Below are positions 1 through 6,400 of a stretch of DNA of 6,908 nt, piece after piece (the first letter of the stretch is position 1; every line of letters starts with the position of its first letter). The notes under the pieces were generated by a model. It made no database searches. It worked only from the letters and a program-made list of their open reading frames with translations, and was not told the origin of the DNA. Position numbers and translations under genes: made by a program. This DNA comes from Caulobacterales bacterium RIFOXYB1_FULL_67_16 (GTDB lineage: Bacteria > Pseudomonadota > Alphaproteobacteria > Caulobacterales > Caulobacteraceae), in contig MGLN01000186.1 of the NCBI GenBank assembly GCA_001796045.1, positions 9,508 through 16,415 of the forward strand, written 5' to 3'.

Positions 1-41
1 GCGGGTGGCGCAGGTGGTGTGTCTGTCGGCGTGAGGCTTTC

Positions 42-189
42 GTCTCCTCCCCATGAAATGGGGAGGGGGACCGCGCGAAGCGTGGTGGAGGGGCTGTCAA
101 CGCCGCACTGACCGTAGTGACGCGGGAAGAACCCCTCCGTCACGACGCGAAGAGCGTCGCGCCACCTCCCCGCAGAGCGGGGAGGAGAC
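42..189. repeat. Interspersed intergenic repeat with 11-bp inverted ends and internal hairpins
   Basis: The 148-base element is bounded by perfect 11-bp inverted ends, GTCTCCTCCCC at 42-52 and GGGGAGGAGAC at 179-189. Each end also forms its own hairpin: CCTCCCC 46-52 with GGGGAGG 60-66, and CCTCCCC 165-171 with GGGGAGG 179-185. Two smaller inner stems follow: CCGCGC 71-76 with GCGTGG 80-85 (one G-T pair), and CGACGC 143-148 with GCGTCG 154-159. The left and right halves are therefore diverged inverted copies of each other. From general knowledge, elements of this CTCCTCCCC...GGGGAGGAG form are scattered between genes in Caulobacter, Brevundimonas and Phenylobacterium; that is recalled, not searched. 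It encodes no credible protein. It ends 13 bases beyond the stop codon of the M16 peptidase, so its right-hand hairpin could end or protect that transcript, which is inference. The 41 bases to its left show nothing firm apart from a possible gene tail. Confidence 0.75.
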
Positions 190-202
190 ATGATGCCCGC
201 TC

Positions 203-3052
203 CTACTTCAGCGAACCGCTGTTAAGGTTCAGATCGCCCGCCTCGATGACCTCGAGGTTCGGGTGTTTGGCGCGCAGGGCGTCGAGGAACAGGGAGCCGT
301 CGCCGACGATCACCAGGCTGGCGCGGTTGGCCGGCAGGTGTTCGGCGAAAGCGGCCTGGACCTGTTCCGGCGTCACGGCGCGGACGCGGCCGGCGTAGTC
401 GGCCAGATCGCTCATCGGCAGGTCGTACAAGGCCAGGTTGGCGACCAGGGAGCCCAGGCCGTCGACCGTCTCCAGCGACCGGCCGAAGCCGCCGATCAGG
501 GTGGCGCGGCGCGGGGCCAGATCGGCCGGGGTCGGGGTCTCGGCGCCCAGTTTGGCGATCTCGGCCAGGATCAGTTCGGCGACCTCGTCGGCGGTCTCGT
601 TCTTGGTCTGGGTTGAGGCGGTGAAGACCCCGGCGTCGGCGCGGGCGCCCAGGGAGGAGCCTGCTCCGTAGGACAGGCCGCGCTTGATGCGGATTTCCTG
701 GTTGAGGCGCGACGAGAAGCCGCCGCCCAGCAGGGTATTGCCCAGGGTCAGCGGGAAATAGTCGGCGTCGGTGCGCGACACCCCCCGGATGGCGGCGACG
801 ACGGCGGCCTGGCCAGCGCCGGGCTGGTTCACCACGACGACGCGCGGGGCCAGGGCCTGACCGGCCGGGTTGGCGACGGCGGCGGGGGCGGCGCCGGCCG
901 GGCGCCAGTCGCCAAAGGCCTGCTGCGCCAGGGCGCGGGCGGCGGCGGGGGTGATGTCGCCCGAGAAGACCAGGGTGGCGTCGGACGGGCGGTAACGGGC
1001 GGCGTGGAAGGCGGCCACGTCTTCGGTCGTGATGGCCGGCACGGTCTGCGGCGTCAGGGTCGAGCCGTAGGGGGCGTCGCCGTAGATCACGCGGCCCACG
1101 GTCAGGCCGGCGATGGAGCCCGGCTGGCTGAGGGCCACGCGCAGGCCGTCCAGGGCCTGGGCCTGCTGGCGCTCCAACTCCTCGGCGGCGAAGGCGGGGT
1201 TCTTCACCAGGTCGGACATCAGGGCCAGGGTCGCCGGGAAGGCGTTGGCCGGGGCGTTGGCGTAGACATTGGTGAAGTCCACCCCGGCCCCGGCGCCCAC
1301 GGAGGCGCCCAGCTGCTCGATCTGGGTGGCGATCTCGGGCGCGGAACGGGTCTTGGTGCCCTGGGTCAGAAGGGCGGCGGTCATGGAGGCGACCCCGGCC
1401 TTGCCCGCCGGATCGTCGGCCGAACCGGCGTCGAAGTTGAGGCGGGCCGAGACCAGGGGCACGCCGTCGGTCGGAGCCACAAGAACACGCAGGCCGTTGT
1501 CGAGACGGAAGTCGGCGACGGCGGGCGTGGCCGGGGCCACTTCAGCGCCGGGCTGCGGCAGGGGCGTGCGCTGGGCCTCCGGCAGCAGGACGGCGGGGGT
1601 CCCGGCCGGGGCCAGGTCGGCGACCTTTACGGGTGCGTCGACGTTCATCTTCTGCACCGAGGGCGGGTTCTGTGCGTCGGCCGGCAGATAGCGGATCGTC
1701 GATTGACGTTCCGGCGTCAGATATTTGCGGGCCACGCGCTGGACGTCGGCGACGGTGACGGCCTGGATCTGGGCGATCTCGCGATCGGCGGCTGCGGCGT
1801 CGCCGGTGTTGATCAGGGCGAAGCCCAGGGCGGTGGCGCGGTCGTCCACAGTCTCGCGGTTCCGCAGGGCGTCGGCGACGATCTCGTTCTTGGCCTCAGT
1901 CAGTTCGGCGGCGGTGACGGGGGCGTCGCGCAGTCTGGCGATCTCCGCGTTCAGGGCGGCGATCCCCTCTTCGGCCGTATGACCCTGGGCCATGATGGCC
2001 AGGGCGGTCAGATTGCCGGCCTGCTGGGCGAAGTCGGGGGTCGAGCCGATCTGGGCGGCGATCTGCTTGTCATAGACCAGCGAGCGATACAGGCGGCTGG
2101 ACTCGCCGGTCGAGAGGATGCCGTCCAGCACGGTCAGGGCGGCGCGGTCCGCGTCGGCGTACTTCACCGTCGGCCAGCCGATCACCACGGCCGGCAGCGG
2201 GACGTTGGGGGCGTAGAAGACGGCGTCACGCGGAGCCGTCGGCTCGGGCTCGACGACATTATTGGCCGGGATCGGCGTCGTCGGATTCTTCAGCGGCGTG
2301 AAATACTGGTCGATCCAGCGGTCCAGCTGGGCCTGGTCGAAATTGCCGGCCACGATCAGATAGGCGTTGTCGGGCCGGTAGTAGGTGGCGTGGAAGCGCA
2401 GGACGTCGTCCAGGGACGAGGCCTCCAGCTCCTCGATCGAGCCGATGCCGGCGCGGCGATACGGGCTCTCCTGATAGAGGGTCTCGGGCACGAACAGGCC
2501 GAACAGCCGGCCGTAGGGATTGGCCAGGATACGCTGGCGGTACTCTTCCTTCACGACGTCGCGCTCGGCGACGAAGGTCGGCTCGTCCACGACCAGCGAG
2601 CCCATCCGCTCGGCCTCGGCGAACAGCATCCGCTGCAGGTGGTTGGCGGGGACGGTCTCGAAATAGGCGGTGGTGTCGTCGGCGGTGAAGGCGTTGTTCG
2701 ACCCGCCCACGTCCTCGGTCAGCCGGTCGAAGGTCTCGGGCGGCAGGTTCTTGGTCGCCTTGAACATCAGGTGTTCGAACAGGTGGGCGAAGCCCGAACG
2801 GCCGGCCGGATCGTCCTTGGACCCGACCTTGTACCAGACCTGAACCGTCACGTTCGAAGTGTCGGCGTCGCGCGCCGTATAGACCTCAAGCCCGTTCGGC
2901 AGGACCCGCTTGGTGAAGCCCAGCGGCGGGACGACCACGCCTTGGGGCGCCTCGATCGCGAGCGGCGCGGGCGCGGGCGCCGCAAAGGCGGGCGCGGCGA
3001 GGCCCAGCAGCAGGGCCGAGGCGGCGACGGTGACGGTCAGGCGGAATTTCAT
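203..3052 (-). CDS. Secreted M16 family zinc metallopeptidase (tandem active + inactive halves, 949 aa)
   Basis: This is a zinc endopeptidase predicted to act on peptides or unfolded protein in the periplasm. Residues 1-24/25 form a signal peptide: basic MKFR, a hydrophobic core, then an AFA-A cleavage site, with no lipobox. The N-terminal M16 half (about 48-440) carries the inverted zinc motif HLFEH at 90-94, with E93 as catalytic base and H90 and H94 as zinc ligands. The third ligand lies in ERDVVKEE 163-170, probably E170. A Pro/Ala-rich linker (about 460-512) leads to a second half (about 513-949) that repeats the fold without the metal site: GSADDPAG 543-550 matches GSKDDPAG 77-84, but the HLFEH positions read SMTAA at 556-560. 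R788 and Y795 in RIKRGLSY fit the conserved substrate-binding Arg/Tyr of inactive M16 halves. Size and layout match PqqL/FusC-like proteins. I see no cysteine. The ATG is supported by the signal peptide and by GGAG (3062-3059) six bases upstream. It diverges from a TonB receptor; the substrate is unknown. Confidence 0.95.
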   Translation of the reverse strand: MKFRLTVTVAASALLLGLAAPAFAAPAPAPLAIEAPQGVVVPPLGFTKRVLPNGLEVYTARDADTSNVTVQVWYKVGSKDDPAGRSGFAHLFEHLMFKATKNLPPETFDRLTEDVGGSNNAFTADDTTAYFETVPANHLQRMLFAEAERMGSLVVDEPTFVAERDVVKEEYRQRILANPYGRLFGLFVPETLYQESPYRRAGIGSIEELEASSLDDVLRFHATYYRPDNAYLIVAGNFDQAQLDRWIDQYFTPLKNPTTPIPANNVVEPEPTAPRDAVFYAPNVPLPAVVIGWPTVKYADADRAALTVLDGILSTGESSRLYRSLVYDKQIAAQIGSTPDFAQQAGNLTALAIMAQGHTAEEGIAALNAEIARLRDAPVTAAELTEAKNEIVADALRNRETVDDRATALGFALINTGDAAAADREIAQIQAVTVADVQRVARKYLTPERQSTIRYLPADAQNPPSVQKMNVDAPVKVADLAPAGTPAVLLPEAQRTPLPQPGAEVAPATPAVADFRLDNGLRVLVAPTDGVPLVSARLNFDAGSADDPAGKAGVASMTAALLTQGTKTRSAPEIATQIEQLGASVGAGAGVDFTNVYANAPANAFPATLALMSDLVKNPAFAAEELERQQAQALDGLRVALSQPGSIAGLTVGRVIYGDAPYGSTLTPQTVPAITTEDVAAFHAARYRPSDATLVFSGDITPAAARALAQQAFGDWRPAGAAPAAVANPAGQALAPRVVVVNQPGAGQAAVVAAIRGVSRTDADYFPLTLGNTLLGGGFSSRLNQEIRIKRGLSYGAGSSLGARADAGVFTASTQTKNETADEVAELILAEIAKLGAETPTPADLAPRRATLIGGFGRSLETVDGLGSLVANLALYDLPMSDLADYAGRVRAVTPEQVQAAFAEHLPANRASLVIVGDGSLFLDALRAKHPNLEVIEAGDLNLNSGSLK

Positions 3053-3055
3053 CGA

Positions 3056-3089
3056 GGTCTCCAGACCCGGAACGCCGGGTCTGGAGACC
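3056..3089 (-). promoter_or_regulatory. Perfect 15-bp stem-loop that encloses the M16 ribosome binding site
   Basis: On the plus strand GGTCTCCAGACCCGG (3056-3070) is followed by AACG and then its exact reverse complement at 3075-3089. In the minus-strand message this is a 15-bp GC-rich stem with a CGUU loop that ends three bases before the AUG at 3052. The Shine-Dalgarno GGAG (3062-3059) lies in the downstream arm and is fully paired with CUCC (3086-3083) of the upstream arm. If the hairpin forms, the start site should be closed to ribosomes, which suggests translational control or a need for unfolding by a protein, an RNA or a translating ribosome. No run of U follows, so it is not an intrinsic terminator. 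As DNA it could equally be an operator, because each arm is itself a near-palindrome. The structure is seen directly; the role is inference. Confidence 0.7.
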
Positions 3090-3115
3090 GTATCAGGCCC
3101 AAGCCGGAGCGCACC

Positions 3116-3129
3116 TTACAGAGCTGTAA
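3116..3129. promoter_or_regulatory. 14-bp operator-like dyad TTACAG-AG-CTGTAA
   Basis: TTACAG (3116-3121) and CTGTAA (3124-3129) are exact reverse complements separated by two bases. The site lies 64-77 bases upstream of the M16 start codon. Its size suits a dimeric helix-turn-helix regulator. I cannot assign a family: the CopY/BlaI-type core has TACA and TGTA two bases apart, whereas here they are four apart. Confidence 0.35.
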
Positions 3130-3202
3130 TGATGGTGGCCAGGGCGCCGAAAGGCGGCGGGGATCTGTCCAGGTGAAGAGTTTGTGTTGTTCGCGATACA
3201 AG

Positions 3203-3220
3203 TATTTCAAGATTGAAATA
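3203..3220. promoter_or_regulatory. 18-bp operator-like palindrome in the AT-rich core
   Basis: TATTTCAA (3203-3210) and TTGAAATA (3213-3220) are exact reverse complements around a central GA. The length and two-base centre are typical of sites for dimeric repressors such as the MarR, TetR or GntR families, but no regulator gene is in the window to pair with it. The right arm also contains TTGAAA (3213-3218), which with TGCAAT (3235-3240) sixteen bases downstream would make an alternative plus-strand promoter; a protein bound here would cover its -35. It lies about 150 bases upstream of the M16 start and about 215 bases upstream of the receptor start. Confidence 0.45.
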
Positions 3221-3267
3221 GAAGTTAGTTGCGATGCAATGATTAGTCGATCTTGTATCTCCGAAGT

Positions 3268-3295
3268 AATATAAACTGCGACAATTGAGCGACAA
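3268..3295 (-). promoter_or_regulatory. Candidate sigma-70-type promoter for the M16 peptidase
   Basis: Read on the minus strand, TTGTCG (3295-3290) and TATATT (3273-3268) are separated by 16 bases. They match the housekeeping consensus at four of six and five of six positions. Transcription would begin near 3261 and give a leader of about 210 bases containing the 18-bp palindrome, the 14-bp dyad and the ribosome-site hairpin. The long leader and the AT-rich setting, in which chance matches are common, keep confidence low. Confidence 0.3.
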
Positions 3296-3296
3296 T
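3278..3296. repeat. Tandem direct repeat GCGACAAT with an 11-bp period
   Basis: GCGACAAT occurs at 3278-3285 and again at 3289-3296, so the two copies fall on the same face of the helix. A weaker echo, ACAAT, follows at 3304-3308. The related hexamer GCGACA recurs at 3384-3389, and its reverse complement at 3369-3374. Two direct repeats one helical turn apart are the usual site form for OmpR/PhoB-type response regulators; that family link is inference. The repeat overlaps the -35 regions of both candidate promoters, where a bound protein could affect both genes. Confidence 0.45.
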
Positions 3297-3313
3297 CATT
3301 AATACAATTTAAT
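3285..3313 (+). promoter_or_regulatory. Candidate sigma-70-type promoter for the TonB-dependent receptor
   Basis: TTGAGC (3285-3290) and TTTAAT (3308-3313) are separated by 17 bases and match the consensus at four of six and five of six positions. Transcription would begin near 3320, leaving a leader of about 115 bases that includes the hairpin at 3367-3391. The -35 shares base 3290 with the -35 of the opposite candidate promoter, so the two would compete or be jointly controlled. An alternative is TTGAAA (3213-3218) with TGCAAT (3235-3240). Confidence 0.3.
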
Positions 3314-3366
3314 ATGCTCAGTGTTGAGGCTTGGATGTTCGGCTGGGTTCGATAACCGTGCGTCCG

Positions 3367-3391
3367 GATGTCGCGCCGTTATAGCGACATC
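3367..3391 (+). promoter_or_regulatory. Hairpin in the receptor mRNA leader
   Basis: GATGTCGC (3367-3374) and GCGACATC (3384-3391) are perfect reverse complements around a nine-base loop. The stem ends 30 bases before the receptor Shine-Dalgarno sequence and no T run follows, so it does not look like a terminator. It may be a leader structure that affects RNA stability or ribosome loading. It may instead be a DNA site, since its arms contain the same GCGACA hexamer as the upstream tandem repeat. Confidence 0.4.
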
Positions 3392-3421
3392 AAGGGGCGT
3401 GGGGCCCTATTTTACTCAACT

Positions 3422-3438
3422 GGAGGGATACTGAGTTG
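3422..3438 (+). promoter_or_regulatory. Ribosome binding site that fixes a TTG start
   Basis: GGAGGG (3422-3427) sits eight bases before TTG (3436-3438). No in-frame ATG or GTG offers a better start, and the residues that follow the TTG make a complete signal peptide. This strong site presumably offsets the weak initiation codon of the receptor. Confidence 0.75.
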
Positions 3439-6400
3439 AATATCTACAGCATCAGGCGAGGTCTGCTGACCGGCACCATCATCAGCGGCCTGGCCGTCGC
3501 CGCCGGGGTTCTGGCGCCGGTTCTGGTCGCGCCGACCCCGGCCATGGCTCAGGACATCTCCTCCGGGACCCTGACCGGGTCGGTCGTCAGCGAGGGTGGG
3601 GCCCCGGTGGCCGGCGCCACGGTCGAGATCCAGTCGACGGAACAGGGGTTCACCCGGTCGGCTACGACCGACGCCGCAGGCGACTTCCGCGCAGCCCTGC
3701 TGCCGATCGGCCGCTACACGGTCACCATCACCGCGCCCGGCTACGCCCCGGTGGCCCAGTCGGTGCAGGTCGCCCTGGGCGGCACGTCGTCCTACAGCTT
3801 CAGCCTGGCCGAGGGTTCGGCGGACACGGTCGGCGAGATCGTGGTGACGGCGGCGCGCCGGAACCTGGACTTCAACGAGACGACCACGGGCCTGACGGTC
3901 GATGTCGAGGATCTGGTCAAAACCACCCCGGTCGGCCGCAGCATCGCCTCGATCATCCTGCTGGCGCCGACCACCGTGCCGGGCGACAGCACATTCGGCG
4001 ACGTGCCCTCGATCGGCGGTTCGTCGGTGGCCGAGAACGCCTATTATGTGAACGGCCTGAACATCACCAACTTTGACAACTACATCGGCGGCTCGACCGT
4101 GCCGTTCGACTTCTACCGGTCGGTCGAGGTCAAGACCGGCGGCTATGCGGCTGAGTTCGGTCGCGCCACGGGCGGCATCGTCAACGCCGTGACCAAGTCG
4201 GGCTCGAACGACTTCTATATGGGCCTGCACGGCAACTATGCGCCGAACAGCCTGCGGTCACAGTCGCCTGACACCTATTCGACCGCCAACTCTCTGTATG
4301 AAGCGGACTCAAATTCGACGACGGTCGAGCTGGGCGGCCCGATCATCAAGGATCGACTGTTCTTCTACGGTCTGACCGAGTTCCGGGACACCGAGACCAG
4401 TTCGTACAGCATCACCAGCGGAACCAAGACCACCAGCAAATCCGACGACCCCTTCTATGGCGTCAAGCTGGACGGCTATGTCACTGATGACCACCATCTG
4501 GAGTTCACCTGGTTCGATACGACCCGGGAAACCAACTACGACATCTATAACTGGGACCCGGAGACGGGGACCGTAGGCGATCTGGCTAATACGTCATACG
4601 CTCAGAGCGGAGGCGAGAGTTTCGTCGCGCGCTATACGGGCACACTGACGGATTGGCTGACGGTGTCGGCGGCTTACGGCAAGAACAGGGACAGCGCAGT
4701 CTCCACGAGCGGTGATGTGACGGCGCCCTATGCCTATGACTACAGGCTTAACTCGGCTGGAACCGGCTATATCGGCCGTGTCTCGGAGCAGACGGCAAGC
4801 AGCTATACGCCCGTCCGGGAGACGGAACGAGAATTCTGGCGTTTCGACGCCGATCTCTACTTCGAACTGTTCGGGAAGCACCATGTGCGAGCAGGCGTCG
4901 ATCACGAAGACCTGTCGCTCTCCCGGCAAACACGCCGGACCGGCGAGCACGCCTATCTCTACTACACGGCGTCCTCGACCACGACCCAGGCGCAAGGCAG
5001 CAATCTGACGCCGGGGCAGACCTACGTCCGCGTCAGCACCTACAGCGCCGGCGGAAGCTTCGAAAACTCCAATGAAGCCTATTACATCCAGGACAGCTGG
5101 GACGTGAACGATCAGCTGACCATCAATCTGGGGCTGCGTCTCGACAAGTTCGATCTGAACGGCGCCGAAGGCGACACCATTGTTTCTTTCGACGAAGAGA
5201 TCGGTCCACGTCTGGGCTTCACTTTCGACCCGCTGAACGACGGCCGCAGCCGCTTCTATGGCTCCTATGGTCGTTACTATCTGCCGGTCGCGTCCAACAC
5301 CGCCTACCGTATGGCTTCCTCGGAGTTGAGCTTCAACGAGTACTTCCTGGTCGACCAGACCACGCCATACAATGAGGACGGGACGCCGAATTTGGGCGCT
5401 CAGATCGTCGGATACGCCGGCGCGGCGGCCTGCCCGTCCGGCGGGGTTGGAACGGTCGGCGTCTATGGCTGCTCGGTCACGGCGGACGGCTCCGCGCCCT
5501 CGACGGAATCCCTGGTGGCCAAAAACCTGGAGTCGACGGCGGAGGACGAGTTCCAGTTCGGCTATGAACGTAAGATCGGCGATCTGTGGACCGTCGGGGC
5601 CAACTACACCTACCGCAACCTGCTGCGAAACGCCGAGGATGTGGCGATCGACCTGGCCGTCGTGAACTACTGCGAGGAACAGGGCATCTCGGGCTGCGAA
5701 GATATCTGGTCCGGCTTTCACCAGTACGTGATCGTCAATCCGGGCTCGTCCTCGACCATCACCCTGTCTGACCCGCTGCCGGGCGAGAGCGATGTGCGAA
5801 CCATCGAGTTTTCAGCCGAGGATCTGGGCTATCCCAAAGCCAAGCGCATCTACCAGGCGCTGGAGCTGACCTTCGACCGCGCCTTTGACGGGATCTGGAG
5901 CCTGCGCGGCTCCTATGTCCTGTCCAAGAGCGAGGGGAATACGGAGGGCTATGTGAAGTCGGATAACGGCCAAAGCGACTCCGGCATCACCCAGGACTTC
6001 GACCAGCCGGGTCTGACGGACGGTTCCTATGGTCTGCTGCCCAACCACCGGGCTCACGTCTTCAAGCTGTTCGGCTCCTATCAGGCGCTGCGTGACCTGA
6101 CGGTCGGCGGCAATCTGACGGTCGCTTCGCCCCGTCATTACGGCTGCCTCGGCTATTATCCGGACACGTCCAATCCGGCGGCGGACTATGGCGCGGCCTC
6201 CTACTATTGCAACGGCGAGTCCACGCCGCGCGGTACGCAGATGACATCGGACTGGCAGACCACCTTCGACGTCTCGCTGCGTTACACCGTGCCGGTCAGC
6301 ATGCCGGGCGATCTGGTTCTGCGGGCGGACATCTTCAACCTGTTCGATTCCGACGCCGTCACCGATCTCTACGAGTTCGGCGACCTGGACGGGCCGGACG

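Larger units (their letters stand above)
3053..3435. other. Divergent intergenic control region with an AT-rich core
   Basis: This 383-base gap separates the start codons of the M16 peptidase (minus) and the TonB receptor (plus), so it should hold the promoters of both. I counted 46 G/C in 3181-3320, about 33%, against visibly GC-rich coding sequence on both sides. The flanks of the core (3053-3180 and 3321-3435) are GC-rich like the rest. Within it I find, in order, a 15-bp inverted repeat over the peptidase ribosome binding site, a 14-bp dyad, an 18-bp palindrome, two candidate divergent promoters around a GCGACAAT tandem repeat, and a hairpin in the receptor leader; each is listed separately. 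No convincing protein-coding gene lies here. I recognised no known riboswitch, tRNA or small RNA. Confidence 0.7.

Noticed and set aside
2..34. Possible C-terminus of a plus-strand gene ending RVAQVVCLSA then TGA at 32-34
   Set aside because: Only ten residues are visible, with no family signature, so the reading frame cannot be supported. It would fit a convergent gene ending just before the repeat.
42..189. CRISPR array or phage attachment site at the left edge
   Set aside because: There are no regularly spaced direct repeats with spacers and no tRNA or integrase; the structure is inverted repeats only.
117..398. Small plus-strand open frame starting inside the interspersed repeat
   Set aside because: It begins in the repeat and continues antisense to the M16 3' end; the product is low-complexity and Arg/Ala-rich.
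1004..3274. Very long plus-strand open frame (756 codons) opposite the M16 peptidase
   Set aside because: The translation is Gly/Arg/Val/Asp-rich without domains and mirrors the codon pattern of the minus-strand gene in GC-rich DNA; it also runs on into the intergenic region.
3299..3312. CtrA-like site TTAA-N6-TTAA
   Set aside because: The spacing is one base short of the usual N7, and both halves are plain AT-rich words in an AT-rich patch.
3346..3357. Short dyad GGTT-CGAT-AACC
   Set aside because: Four-base arms are expected by chance over a region this size.
4594..5721. Minus-strand open frame of 375 codons opposite the TonB receptor
   Set aside because: It lies wholly inside a certain receptor gene, has no recognisable motif or ribosome site, and is expected as an antisense shadow at high GC. 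The minus-strand frames at 3412-4230 and 5812-6543 fail for the same reasons.
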